A stretch of DNA of 49,565 bases from Bacteroidia bacterium. Its GTDB lineage: Bacteria > Bacteroidota > Bacteroidia > Bacteroidales > JAPLDU01. Positions 10,658 to 20,061 of this stretch are shown one piece after another (positions within the stretch are counted from its first letter, which is position 1; every line of letters begins with the position of its first letter). A program made the position numbers and the translations under genes. The stretch lies in the NCBI GenBank assembly GCA_026391255.1, contig JAPLDU010000089.1, positions 1-49,565 of the forward strand. Reading direction: 5' to 3'. Under the pieces are notes generated by a model. It ran no database searches, was not told where the DNA came from, and saw nothing but the letters and a program-made list of their open reading frames with translations.

Positions 10658-10670
10658 GATATTCCTGTAT

Positions 10671-10773
10671 CAGAGTTCGTAAAGTTCATAAAGTTTATAA
10701 AGTTATACCTAATACTTATTGCCTAATGCCTAATGCCTAATGCCTAATGCCTAATGCCTGGTGCCTGGTGCCT
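10671..10773. repeat. 9-mer and 7-mer tandem repeats between lpdA and fabI
   Basis: A 31-bp word, AGTTCGTAAAGTTCATAAAG continuing to TTTATAAAGTT (period 9), is identical to 46391-46421. It is followed by about five perfect copies of the 7-mer TAATGCC, turning into TGGTGCC at the lpdA stop. Confidence 0.85.
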
Positions 10774-10774
10774 T

Positions 10775-12166
10775 TTACAAGTGAATGACTTCTCCGTAGG
10801 CAGCGGCGGCAGCTTCCATAATAGCCTCAGACATGGTAGGATGAGGATGCATTGATTTGATCAGTTCGTGGCCTGTGGTTTCCAGCTTCCTGGCAACCAC
10901 TAATTCCGCAATCAACTCGGTGACATTAAAACCAATCATGTGAGCGCCTAAAAGTTCACCGTATTTTGCATCAAAAATAAGTTTGACAAATCCTTCCCTG
11001 GCCCCGGCAGCGCTGGCTTTTCCTGAAGCTGAGAAAGGAAATTTTCCGACCTTTATTTCATATCCGGCATCAATAGCTGCCTTTTCGGACATTCCCACCG
11101 AAGCAACCTCAGGATTGGTATAGATGCATGCAGGAATATTCCCGTAGTCCAATGGGTCGGGGTTCAGACCTGCGATTTTTTCAACACAGATAATGCCTTC
11201 GGCCGAGGCGACGTGTGCCAGTGAAGGCCCCTTCACGATATCGCCAATAGCATAAATACCTTTCACATTGGTACAGTAAAAATCATCCACCTTTACTTTG
11301 CCATTTTCAAGTTCTATCCCCAGTTCTTCAATTCCGATGTTGTCCAGATTAGGGGTAATTCCAACCGATGATAGCACTATCTCAGCCTCATGTTCTACCA
11401 ACCCTTTCGGGGTTTTCACCGAAACTTTGCATTTGTCGCCTGAAGTATCCACTGATTCAACCGTAGAATTGGTGAGGATATTTATACCTGCTTTTTTGAA
11501 GGACCTGGCCAATTGTTTTGAAACTTCCTCATCTTCAAGAGGGATTATTTCAGGTAGCAGTTCGACCAGGGTGACCTTTGTGCCCATGGTTGAATAGAAC
11601 CAGGCAAACTCGCTTCCTATGGCGCCTGAACCCACCACCATCATTGATTCGGGTAACCTGGGCAATACCAGCGCTTCACGGTAACCTATGATCTTTTTAC
11701 CGTCTATTTTCAGGTTGGGCAACTCGCGTGTGCGGGAACCGGTAGCAAGGATGATGTGTTTAGCGGTAAATGTTGATTTATTATTCTGATTGTCTGTCAA
11801 TTCAACCGTTTGATTATCAATTAATTTTCCGGAGCCCTGCAAATGATCGATATTGTTTTTTTTGAACAGGAACTGAATACCACTGCTCATACCTGCGGCT
11901 ACCTTACGACTTCTTTCCACCACTTTGGCAAACTCGGGCGTTGCTTCACCGGATAACGAAATACCATAATCCCCGGCATGTTTCATATATTCAAAAACCT
12001 GTGCACTTTTTAACAGGGATTTGGTCGGAATACAACCCCAGTTCAGACATATTCCACCCAGCTCGGCTCTTTCAATTACACCGGTCTTCAGACCGAGTTG
12101 TGAAGCCCTGATAGCTGCCACGTAACCACCCGGACCACTTCCAATCACTATGAGATCGTATGACAT
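10775..12166 (-). CDS. lpdA: dihydrolipoyl dehydrogenase (E3)
   Basis: Flavoenzyme of 463 residues that reoxidises dihydrolipoamide in the pyruvate, 2-oxoglutarate or branched-chain dehydrogenase complexes, or in the glycine cleavage system. The N-terminal FAD motif is GSGPGGYVAA. The redox disulphide is C40 and C45 in GGICLNWGCIPTKS, where the usual CLNxGC carries tryptophan. The second nucleotide-binding motif is GSGAIGSEFAW. The C-terminal interface ends with HPHPTMSEAIMEAA, containing the catalytic His and Glu. No E1 or E2 gene is adjacent, so the partner complex cannot be read from context. Confidence 0.95.
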   Translation of the reverse strand: MSYDLIVIGSGPGGYVAAIRASQLGLKTGVIERAELGGICLNWGCIPTKSLLKSAQVFEYMKHAGDYGISLSGEATPEFAKVVERSRKVAAGMSSGIQFLFKKNNIDHLQGSGKLIDNQTVELTDNQNNKSTFTAKHIILATGSRTRELPNLKIDGKKIIGYREALVLPRLPESMMVVGSGAIGSEFAWFYSTMGTKVTLVELLPEIIPLEDEEVSKQLARSFKKAGINILTNSTVESVDTSGDKCKVSVKTPKGLVEHEAEIVLSSVGITPNLDNIGIEELGIELENGKVKVDDFYCTNVKGIYAIGDIVKGPSLAHVASAEGIICVEKIAGLNPDPLDYGNIPACIYTNPEVASVGMSEKAAIDAGYEIKVGKFPFSASGKASAAGAREGFVKLIFDAKYGELLGAHMIGFNVTELIAELVVARKLETTGHELIKSMHPHPTMSEAIMEAAAAAYGEVIHL

Positions 12167-12654
12167 AAAACTAATATTTTAGTAATTTAAAAACAATCGA
12201 ACAATGAGTAAACTCTGAAGAGTAGAAATTTTGGACTAAAGTCCTGTAACAATTTGATTATCAATTACCACTACCTTAAGATAGTGGCAAGTCAAAACGC
12301 TGAAATATACGGCTTTAGCCAAATTCATTATAGAAATATATACATTTCGGAGTGGACTCAACATTTGAACAATTAAAGATCATTTTACTAATATAATAGC
12401 TGCTACAGTTTTCTTTATCATGAAATTGATTTTTTTTTAACTAAACGATAAACATCAAAATCAATAAATGGTTGTAAAAAAATTAGAATTCATTTAATCA
12501 ATCACAATTCAGCCCTTATCATTCGATTGTTCTGCATTCGTATGTTCGTCCGCCGGAGGCGGACTTCGTAGGTTCATTGTGGATTCATTAAAATACAAAG
12601 GCCGAAAATTGGTTCTGAATGCCAATTTCCGACCTCTCTGTTCCTTGAATCCGG
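12167..12654. other. AT-rich intergenic region with one micropalindrome
   Basis: About 490 bases without a supported gene. It contains the 15-bp micropalindrome TCCGCCGGAGGCGGA at 12549-12563, a member of the family also found at 28461, 28915, 32416 and 40484. The short minus-strand frame at 12588-12824 is only a shadow of the neighbouring gene. Confidence 0.6.
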
Positions 12655-14280
12655 TTATTCAAAAAAGAAATTACCCCATTTGTATTTCTGAGGTAATGGG
12701 AAAGGCATATTTCCTTTTTCACCGTAAATAATATAGCTGCTTCCTGTATTGAAAAAGAACTTAGGGCACATGGAAGTTTTTTCTTCGTCCGGGCCAAAAA
12801 GCAGGGCCTTGTCGGTATTTCCATCAGGGAAAAGGGTTACCACCATGGCAGCTCCTTCAGGATTGGAAGCCACATTATTTTTAATCTGCTTGGTCTTTTC
12901 AGGCGCTGTGTTCTTCAGGTTCTTAGGAGCATCATTGAACATGATCTTCACCTTATTGGCATAATTGGCTGTCACGAAAGAGGAGTAATAGCCCTCATCG
13001 TTAGTGCTGAACTGGCATTTCGGGATTCGGGTGATCCATTCCATTTTATTATCACTGCTCACGCTGGCTGCAATGATATCGTTGTAATTATAATAATGAA
13101 TCACTGTTTCTGCTTTTGTCTTTGGGTCAACCATTGTCCTGTTTGTTCCGAAGGTTTGTTCCGTCAGGAAGACACATGAGCCATCGTCGAGAAACTCGAT
13201 CTTTCCAAGGTCATAGTTAAATATCTCTTCGTTGTTAGTACCGTTCCGTTCGAGTCTAAACTGGGCAATAAACTTCCTGTCTTTTGAGAAATCCTTTGTA
13301 GTGGTGGTTATCACTTTTTCGATACGTGGATCTATTTTACGGCAGAACATCCCGCTGAATTCATCGGTTGATTTTTTTGTATAAAAACCAAAAATGACGA
13401 TGTTTTCATCTTTATCCAGTGCAAAAGTCATATCGGCTGCTTTGAATTTTTCCACCTCCACGGTATATGGCTGAAATATTTCTTTTTTAGCATTATAAAC
13501 ATATAATGACCAGTCGTATTTCATCCTGGCAGTTTTAGGACCGGCGGCACGTGTATTACCGGAAGCGGGTTTCTTGGAAGTTTTTTTCTTGGATGCAGGC
13601 TCCACTTTTAAAGCCAGGTAAACATTACCACTGCCACCAACTTCATACTGCTCAATGTCAAAGCTTTTACCCACCAGTGGCAATGTCAGGTCTTTACTGA
13701 ATGATAAGTTAAGGTCGGAATCCAGTACCCTGAAATAAAATGGTTCATTTCCATATACATTGAACATCATGTTGTATTCGATAACAATCTTTGATTTATC
13801 GCTGGTAAGAGAAAAGTTAAACACATTGGCATCACCTGCAGTATAGGCAATATCACCTATCATTTTAGGAGTTCCGGTGGTAGCTCCTGATTCGTCAATC
13901 TGCTGGGCATATAATGTCTTCCTGTTTTTCCCATTGTCAATGACCGTGGAGAAAAGGATCAGCTTACCATTCAGGTAAAAAATATCTTCAAAAACAGCGT
14001 CTTTGGTATATATCTTTGGTGGCTTAATTTCAACGGACGATTCCATCTGCATGGTACCGGATGAAAATTTATCAAGCCAAACCTGGCTTGCATGAATATC
14101 TTTTGTCTTCTCAGCACGATAAGCAAAAAAGAAATTTTTGTCAAAACCGGCCACCTTCACAAACTGTGTTTTTTTGGGAAGATCGATATAGGGGCCCCAT
14201 TCCATTTCCACACTCTGTGCAACCAATCGGGAGGTAAGCAATAATGCAAACAACCCTGCTATAAATTTCAAATTTCTCAT
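12655..14280 (-). CDS. secreted protein of unknown function
   Basis: A 541-residue exported protein with a signal peptide ending near VAQS (residues 1-22). I recognise no named domain. The body is rich in beta-strand-like segments of alternating aromatic and charged residues, and recurring blocks such as FYLNGKLILFS, NVYLALKVEP and SCVFLTEQTF suggest a beta-propeller-like fold. A lysine-rich insert (KKKTSKKP, around 229-236) interrupts it. There is no T9SS tail or lipobox. It stands alone between two intergenic repeats, so context gives no role. Confidence 0.7.
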   Translation of the reverse strand: MRNLKFIAGLFALLLTSRLVAQSVEMEWGPYIDLPKKTQFVKVAGFDKNFFFAYRAEKTKDIHASQVWLDKFSSGTMQMESSVEIKPPKIYTKDAVFEDIFYLNGKLILFSTVIDNGKNRKTLYAQQIDESGATTGTPKMIGDIAYTAGDANVFNFSLTSDKSKIVIEYNMMFNVYGNEPFYFRVLDSDLNLSFSKDLTLPLVGKSFDIEQYEVGGSGNVYLALKVEPASKKKTSKKPASGNTRAAGPKTARMKYDWSLYVYNAKKEIFQPYTVEVEKFKAADMTFALDKDENIVIFGFYTKKSTDEFSGMFCRKIDPRIEKVITTTTKDFSKDRKFIAQFRLERNGTNNEEIFNYDLGKIEFLDDGSCVFLTEQTFGTNRTMVDPKTKAETVIHYYNYNDIIAASVSSDNKMEWITRIPKCQFSTNDEGYYSSFVTANYANKVKIMFNDAPKNLKNTAPEKTKQIKNNVASNPEGAAMVVTLFPDGNTDKALLFGPDEEKTSMCPKFFFNTGSSYIIYGEKGNMPFPLPQKYKWGNFFFE

Positions 14281-14399
14281 ATTTCAGAAATTAAAATATC
14301 AAAAAATAGTTAGCCTGCTAAAGTATTAAATTACAATTGAAATTTAATGATCATTATTAAAAAATAATTATCCGTCAAAGGGTCAGGTGTTTAGACTGT

Positions 14400-14510
14400 A
14401 TAATATAGTCATAAGTCATAAGTAATAAGTCGTAAGTTATAAGTGATTAATAATCAGTTAACAGTTTAATTTATGATTCGTAACTCGTAATTCGTAACTT
14501 GTAATTCATT
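14400..14510. repeat. heptamer-period direct repeats
   Basis: Two adjacent degenerate arrays with 7-bp period. The first cycles through CATAAGT, AATAAGT, CGTAAGT, TATAAGT (14407-14445); the second through TCGTAAC, TCGTAAT, TCGTAAC, TTGTAAT (14477-14506). No gene is present here. Confidence 0.75.
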
Positions 14511-14530
14511 CAGCCAATATTCCTGAAAAA

Positions 14531-16132
14531 CTATTTGTCTAAAATTTCCCTGGCAGTAATCAGCGTTTTGTCAATTTCACCGAGGATAGGATAAAAGCCT
14601 TTATCATCAAATATGTTCCTTGAAATCAATGCTTTTAACTGAACAAACATGAGTTTTCCGGAAGCTGCAATTTCGTTTGGTGATGGTTTTACGCCCTTGC
14701 CGGCGCAGAATGAGAGGAAACGGGTCCGGATATCCTGTTTGTCAAGCCAGGATTCGAGTTCCCTGTAATCTTTGAAACCGGATAACTTGCTGCGGTTCTC
14801 GTCTGTGTACCGGAATGCAAACTGGTAGATAAATCCTTTATTTGATATTTTGCTCATAAACCCATTCATACCCGTTGTGTCAGCAGGTACAAATATATCG
14901 GGCATGATACCGCCTCCGCCATATACGACTTTCCCGCCCGGGGTAATAAACTTTAACGAATCGGGGAAACGGATGCTGTCTTTTTGTTCCAGTTCGCCAT
15001 GCAGGAATCGTTTGTTGAGGTCGGAGAAATAATCTTCCTGGCCGTGGTTGTATGGTTTTTGTATGCACCGGCCGGTAGGGGTATAATAGCGGGCAACAGT
15101 CAACCGGAGGGCCGAGCCGTCAGGAAATTCATTCTGTTCCTGCACTAATCCTTTACCATAGGAACGGCGGCCAATGATGGTTCCCCTGTCGTTATCCTGT
15201 ATGGCGCCGGCGAGTATCTCACTGGCAGAGGCCGACCATTCGTCAATCAGTATCACCAGTTTGTCTTTCAGACATACGCCTCCGGGTTTTGAATTAATCA
15301 CGGTTTTAGGTCTTGCTTTACCGGCAGTATATACGATCACCCTGCCGGCATCCAGGAATTCATCGGCTATCTGTGTGGCGACTTCCATGTATCCTCCGCC
15401 ATTTCCCCGAAGATCAAGCATCAGTTTTGTCATTCCCTGTTTATGAAGGGTCTTTACTGCTTCAGTAAATTCATTGTGTGTTGTCCTTGAGAATTTACTG
15501 ATCTTGATGTAGCCGGCATAACCGGAAAGCATATATGCCACATCCACCGAAACCAGAGGTATTTTGTCCCTTGTGATGGTGATATCCACCAATTCATGAA
15601 TATCAGAACGTTTCACCGAGATTTTCACTTTGATACCGCGCGGGCCTTTTAGTTTTTTCATCACAGCATCCGAGCTGATCTTTTTACCGGCTATCAGGCT
15701 GTCGTTCACCTTCACAATCCTGTCGCCGGCCCTTACGCCTGCCTTTTCGGCCGGCCCTCCGGCAACAGTGTTGATCACAACCACTGTATCACCCTGAACA
15801 TTGAACTGCACGCCTATACCTTCAAAATTACCTTCGAGCGATTCTTCGGAAGCCTTGAATTCATTGGCAGGAATATATACCGAATGAGGATCAAGATGTT
15901 TCAGCATATAAGGAATAACTGATTCGATCAAGGTATCCGGTGAAAGGGAATCAACATACTCATTCTCGATATATTGAAGGATTGCATCAATCTTGTTAGT
16001 ATGTTCCCTGCTGCCGAAATTCCCATGATAATTGCCAAAATTCAGCCTGTTGCCTATGATTATTCCGGCAGCCAGCATCACTGCCAGCAAGAGTGGTATT
16101 ATTACCTTTATATTCCTGTTCCCTATGGTCAT
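14531..16132 (-). CDS. C-terminal processing peptidase, S41 family
   Basis: Membrane-anchored serine protease of the CtpA/Prc type, acting in the periplasm on C-termini of exported proteins. From the ATG at 16132 the protein has 533 residues. It has one N-terminal membrane helix (about 9-27), a PDZ domain around 100-175 (GIGVQF, AGGPAEKAGVRAGDRI), and the S41 core with GNGGGYMEVA, S302 in SASASE and K327 in SYGKG; the 25-residue spacing between them matches the Ser/Lys dyad of the family. The frame stays open to 16249, but those extra 39 codons lie in a repeat element and encode no plausible export signal, so the internal start is chosen. An inverted-repeat element begins two bases upstream of this ATG, so the promoter must lie within or beyond it. 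Confidence 0.92.
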   Translation of the reverse strand: MTIGNRNIKVIIPLLLAVMLAAGIIIGNRLNFGNYHGNFGSREHTNKIDAILQYIENEYVDSLSPDTLIESVIPYMLKHLDPHSVYIPANEFKASEESLEGNFEGIGVQFNVQGDTVVVINTVAGGPAEKAGVRAGDRIVKVNDSLIAGKKISSDAVMKKLKGPRGIKVKISVKRSDIHELVDITITRDKIPLVSVDVAYMLSGYAGYIKISKFSRTTHNEFTEAVKTLHKQGMTKLMLDLRGNGGGYMEVATQIADEFLDAGRVIVYTAGKARPKTVINSKPGGVCLKDKLVILIDEWSASASEILAGAIQDNDRGTIIGRRSYGKGLVQEQNEFPDGSALRLTVARYYTPTGRCIQKPYNHGQEDYFSDLNKRFLHGELEQKDSIRFPDSLKFITPGGKVVYGGGGIMPDIFVPADTTGMNGFMSKISNKGFIYQFAFRYTDENRSKLSGFKDYRELESWLDKQDIRTRFLSFCAGKGVKPSPNEIAASGKLMFVQLKALISRNIFDDKGFYPILGEIDKTLITAREILDK

Positions 16133-16134
16133 TT

Positions 16135-16575
16135 GAAACTGTTTTGAATTTTCATTATTCCTGTTATATAATTCATATTCAACTTCTTTTGCATGCCCAG
16201 AAGCAAAAGGGCACCACGAACGAGACGTTTCGACAAGCTCAACGCCCACTTCTTTTGGTTACCGGCCATTGAGCCTGTCGAAATGGCATGTTGTATTCCG
16301 CACCGTTCGTGGACGGCTGACGCACAGGGCTTTCATGGTCATATTTATGTAAAAATAATTTAGAAAAGGTCATTTTTTCAAATAATATTCATAATAAATG
16401 GAGGCGAAGCATAAAATAAATAATTCCTTATCAACGAATTGCTGTTTGAGTGAAGTCGAGGTACGAGACGGAACGAGTTCAATTCGTTAAGTCTTTTTTG
16501 CTTACTTTTTGTGACGACAAAAAGTAAGAAGAAAAAAATACAAAAAATCATCTGGTAAATATTCAAAACAGTTTC
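16135..16575. repeat. 441-bp inverted-repeat-bounded element with nested hairpins
   Basis: Bounded by a perfect 15-bp inverted repeat, GAAACTGTTTTGAAT at 16135-16149 and ATTCAAAACAGTTTC at 16561-16575. Inside are the pair CGTTTCGACAAGCTCAACG (16228-16246) and CATTGAGCCTGTCGAAATG (16267-16285), and a perfect 12-bp hairpin CTTACTTTTTGT-GACG-ACAAAAAGTAAG (16501-16528). It encodes no credible protein and looks like a non-autonomous or composite repeat insertion. Confidence 0.75.
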
Positions 16576-16644
16576 TAAATTTTTATTTATCATCGCAGAC
16601 ACTGATTACGGGAACATGGTCTCATGCCAGAACCAGCCTGTGCG

Positions 16645-17508
16645 TCAGTTCCATACTTTCACCATCCTGTTCCGGCCATTGATATCTGTGCGAAGAACGG
16701 CAAAATTAAAATAATTATCCTTCATCAGTTTTACAACTTCCCCTGCAAGATATTCATTCACCTCAAAAAACACCCTGCCGTTAACTGCGAGCGATTTAAC
16801 CGCAAAATCAGCAATGTGCCGGTAAAACAGCAAAGCATCATCATCAGGAACAAACAGGGTGCTGTGTGGTTCAAAAGCGAGTACATTTTTCTTCATCAGT
16901 TTCTTTTCGGAAAGCCTGATGTATGGAGGATTGCTCACAATTATATCCCAACCTGTTTCAGGTAAATTTCCAGTACCTGTTAAAATATCATAGCGGGAAA
17001 AAGTTACTTCGGCTTTGTTCTTTAATGCGTTTCGCGCGGCCATTGCGATTGCATTTTCAGAAATATCACAGGCCGTCACACGGGCACTTGAAAGATTTAC
17101 TGCCAGTGCAATGGCAATATTTCCGGAACCTGTCCCGATATCAAGAATTCTGAGCTTTTCATTGCCGGTTTCGCTGATGATCCACTGAACCAATTCAGCA
17201 GTTTCCTGGCGGGGTATCAGCACATCCGGCGAAACATCAATGCTGCAGCCATAAAACTCAGTGTTCCCGGTGATGTACTGAACAGGCATGTTTGTTTTCA
17301 GCAGTTTCAGATATTCCATTAGTACTCCGCTGATTTCTCCGGATAAAATTTCTTTCCTTTGGGAAAATATTTGCAGTCTGGAATACTGAAGCAGGTGAGC
17401 GAACACAATTTCAATAATGCTGTCTATCTCCCGTTGTTCGTATATCTCCTTCAGTTCAGTGCGGTAAGAAGTCAGTATGAAGTCGATGGATAAAGAGACA
17501 TTAGGCAT
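16645..17508 (-). CDS. prmC: peptide chain release factor N5-glutamine methyltransferase
   Basis: SAM-dependent methyltransferase that modifies the glutamine of the GGQ motif in release factors RF1 and RF2. The 287-residue length is normal. The helical N-terminal domain ends around residue 75 with PVQYITG. SAM-binding motif I is LDIGTGSG around 122-129. The substrate-glutamine motif NPPY is at 193-196, preceded by DIIVS. It is transcribed divergently from ribD across a heptamer-repeat spacer; prmC next to ribD is a common Bacteroidota arrangement. Start ATG at 17508. Confidence 0.93.
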   Translation of the reverse strand: MPNVSLSIDFILTSYRTELKEIYEQREIDSIIEIVFAHLLQYSRLQIFSQRKEILSGEISGVLMEYLKLLKTNMPVQYITGNTEFYGCSIDVSPDVLIPRQETAELVQWIISETGNEKLRILDIGTGSGNIAIALAVNLSSARVTACDISENAIAMAARNALKNKAEVTFSRYDILTGTGNLPETGWDIIVSNPPYIRLSEKKLMKKNVLAFEPHSTLFVPDDDALLFYRHIADFAVKSLAVNGRVFFEVNEYLAGEVVKLMKDNYFNFAVLRTDINGRNRMVKVWN

Positions 17509-17639
17509 TAAATTAATTTGAAAATTTGAAAATGTGCAAATTTGAAAATTAAATCCGTTTCACGGGGATAAGATTAGCGACAAAATGTAGGTAAGTTTGC
17601 TCTTTTTAGTTCCAGGGCAACAGGTTTTATAAAAGTGAT

Positions 17640-17815
17640 GAATTATGAGTTTTGAATTATGAGTTTTGATAATTTTGATTTCTTGCTATGAACCTTAAAC
17701 TTTGAACATTGAACTCCGAACTCTGAACTTACGACTAATGACTAACGACTAACGACTAACGACTAAGGATAACGACTAACGACTAACGACTAACGACTAA
17801 CGATAACGACTTAAC
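17640..17815. repeat. tandem ACGACTA heptamers upstream of ribD
   Basis: About eight copies of the 7-mer ACGACTA at 17729-17815, interrupted by GGATA and ATA. They are preceded by shorter degenerate repeats (GAATTATGAGTTTT; GAACTCCGAACTCTGAAC). The array ends only about 17 nt before the ribD start codon, so it occupies the ribD leader. No FMN-riboswitch-like structure was seen. Confidence 0.8.
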
Positions 17816-17831
17816 AACTGATATTATTTTT

Positions 17832-18860
17832 ATGCATGACTTTTTCATGTGGCGATGCCTTGATCTGGCGGGTAACGGACTTGGCAGCGCTGCTCCAAAT
17901 CCGCTGGTGGGTGCGGTGATTGTTCACCAGGGAAAGATCATCGGCGAGGGGTTTCACCTGAAAGCCGGTGATCCGCATGCTGAAGTGATGGCGATGAATT
18001 CAGTAAAAGATAAATCAAACCTGAAAGAATCGACGCTTTATGTCAGTCTTGAACCTTGTTCTCACCAGGGCAGAACTCCACCCTGCACCGGGCTTATCAC
18101 TTCTCTGAACATTCCTGAAGTAGTGATCGGTACGGCCGATACTTCTGCAAAAGTGAACGGAAAGGGAATAGCCATTCTCAATTCAGCAGGCTGCAATGTG
18201 ATTACCGGCGTTCTGGAAAAGGAATGCCGTTTCCTGAACCGGCGCTTCTTCACATTTCATGAGAAAAAAAGGCCATATGTGATCCTGAAGTGGGCGCAGA
18301 CAAAGGATAAATTTATTGATTCGTGCAGGGATGCCAATCAACCTCCTGCCTGGATCACAAACAGGCTGGCAAAAATGATGGTTCATAAATGGCGGAGCGA
18401 AGAAGCGGGCATCATGGCAGGATTTAACACACTAGTAAGAGATAATCCGCAATTGACAGTCAGAGATTGGGCCGGGAAAAACCCGCTGAGACTCGCCTAT
18501 GACAGGGACAGACAACTGCCGGCGGGTCTTCATATTTTTAATGACCAGGCCCCAAGCCTGATATTTACCAATGAAAAAACAGGACAGCCGGATTCACGGT
18601 ATATTGAATTACCGGATGATCGCTTTTACCTGGAAGCCATATTTGATGAGCTGTACAAGAGAGAAATACTTTCATTATTTGTTGAAGGAGGCCGTCAGCT
18701 TCATAACGATTTTCTCAGTTCCGGTTTGTGGGATGAAGCCAGAGTATTTACCGGAAATATGAGCTTTCACAATGGGATACCGGCTCCTGTCATTGGTTTT
18801 TCACCTGTTTCGGAAGAAATGGTGGATGACAGCAAGTTGGAAATATATCTGAATAAATAA
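17832..18860 (+). CDS. ribD: bifunctional riboflavin deaminase/reductase
   Basis: Cytoplasmic enzyme that deaminates and then reduces the pyrimidine intermediate after GTP cyclohydrolase II in riboflavin biosynthesis. The N-terminal CMP/dCMP-deaminase-like zinc site is H49-A-E51, with C76 and C85 in PCSHQGRTPPC. The C-terminal reductase half carries MAGFNTLVRDNPQLTVR and the FVEGGRQLHNDFL motif. The 342-residue length is typical. The other rib genes are not in the window. Start ATG at 17832 gives the canonical MHDFFMWRCLDLA beginning. Confidence 0.94.
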   Translation: MHDFFMWRCLDLAGNGLGSAAPNPLVGAVIVHQGKIIGEGFHLKAGDPHAEVMAMNSVKDKSNLKESTLYVSLEPCSHQGRTPPCTGLITSLNIPEVVIGTADTSAKVNGKGIAILNSAGCNVITGVLEKECRFLNRRFFTFHEKKRPYVILKWAQTKDKFIDSCRDANQPPAWITNRLAKMMVHKWRSEEAGIMAGFNTLVRDNPQLTVRDWAGKNPLRLAYDRDRQLPAGLHIFNDQAPSLIFTNEKTGQPDSRYIELPDDRFYLEAIFDELYKREILSLFVEGGRQLHNDFLSSGLWDEARVFTGNMSFHNGIPAPVIGFSPVSEEMVDDSKLEIYLNK

Positions 18861-18985
18861 GCATTCTTTGATTTTGCAGCCTAAATTTCTTAAACATAAT
18901 TTGAAATTTTTCAATCAATTACAATAACCCCGGTACTGTGTTATTTCATCCGATATTTTGTCCCAGACAGGACGAGGATTTCTCA

Positions 18986-19819
18986 TTATCTTGTTATGAC
19001 AAATTTCCCGGTTTGATATACTTTTCTTCCCGTTTTTAAAGCATATAAATAAGTACCGGAGGACATAGATTTTTGTTTGGCGTCAAGTTGATATTTCTTT
19101 CCATTGATAGTTGTTTCATCAACTATTTGAAATGAAGAATTGTAAATTGTCAATTTGAATATTTCCTAATTATTCGGTTGGTTAATGATAAAGTTAATCA
19201 TCCTGTTTGCCGGATCAGGAAATACCTGAACATAATTATGCGGAACTGATATCTCATTTGTATCGGTTGGCAGAGTTCCACAAAGTGAATATACATACTC
19301 ACTATCGGCACTATTTATCATATGCTTTCTATTAAACTGCAATAAAAGCTTAGCGCCACCTGGAGTATTTACAATTGGGTTTTGATAGATTGAACCATTA
19401 AAATTCGCAATCGTCCCTGTAACACTATCCTTTTCAAACAATAGAGTACCATCAGTCCTGTAAATATAAAAGTTTCCAGCCCAGAAGCCATTCATAAGTA
19501 CATATTCAATATTAGTGCTGTCACAATCAAAAAGTGTTTTGGTAATATAACTTACCCCATAATAGGAAGGTGGTCGCCAAAGAGGGATTGGCGGAACAAC
19601 ATGTAATAAGTAAGGAGTATGATCGAGGTTATAAAGACTAAATCCTGAACTGTCAATTAACTCAAATTTATAATCATTGTTCCCAAGATTAATAACAAAA
19701 AAATCTTTATGATAAATGTAGTATGAATGTTCGAGAGTTACCTGCCCGAAAGTATCACTAAATTCTGCAATAAATATTTCTATTATTGCAAGCATTAATA
19801 ATTTAATTTTAGGTATCAT
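18986..19819 (-). pseudogene. T9SS cargo protein with amber codon inside its sorting domain
   Basis: The open frame from ATG 19819 encodes 217 residues: a signal peptide ending near TFGQ (residue 26) and a beta-rich body of unknown function. From about residue 198 a type A sorting domain begins (YVQVFPDPANRMINFII). A TAG at 19166-19168 stops translation after QPNN. The same frame then runs on for 59 sense codons to TAA at 18986-18988 and encodes the rest of a typical sorting tail, including IYNSSFQIVDE, MSSGTYLYALKTGRKV and the end TGKFVITR. The stop thus removes the segment needed for T9SS export. It may be a recent nonsense mutation, a sequence error, or readthrough. The sorting-tail identification is by pattern; the body is unrecognised. 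Confidence 0.8.
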
Positions 19820-20008
19820 TTTTTAGTCATTTTATTTAGACACTTAGGAAACAAAACTTACCAACATGTTGTCAGTAAATTGTTGTCCTCTGATTCGTAA
19901 ATCGTCATTCGTAATTCGTAAATTCTCCCCTTTGGGCTTTTTTCTCAAAATGAAAAATTCAGATCCTAAATTCCGAAAATCACAATTTACGATCAAATGT
20001 AAGCATTT

Positions 20009-20038
20009 TTGATATTTGAATTTGAATTTTTATCTTTC
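20009..20038 (+). promoter_or_regulatory. candidate promoter of the FISUMP lipoprotein gene
   Basis: TTG at 20009-20011, a 19-bp spacer and TATCTTTC at 20031-20038 (consensus TAnnTTTG, last base off). It ends 23 nt before the start codon. Confidence 0.45.
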
Positions 20039-20061
20039 GGAGAAATATAAATTAATCTGAC

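Noticed and set aside
16133-16249. 39-codon N-terminal extension of the S41 protease
   Set aside because: It lies in an inverted-repeat element and would bury the membrane anchor; the ATG at 16132 gives a normal family N-terminus.
16378-16602. 74-codon minus-strand frame with a hydrophobic segment
   Set aside because: Runs through the CTTACTTTTTGT hairpin and the end of the inverted-repeat element; composition follows the repeat.
17560-17831. Possible FMN riboswitch in front of ribD
   Set aside because: The leader consists of ACGACTA tandem repeats; the conserved FMN-aptamer segments are not visible.
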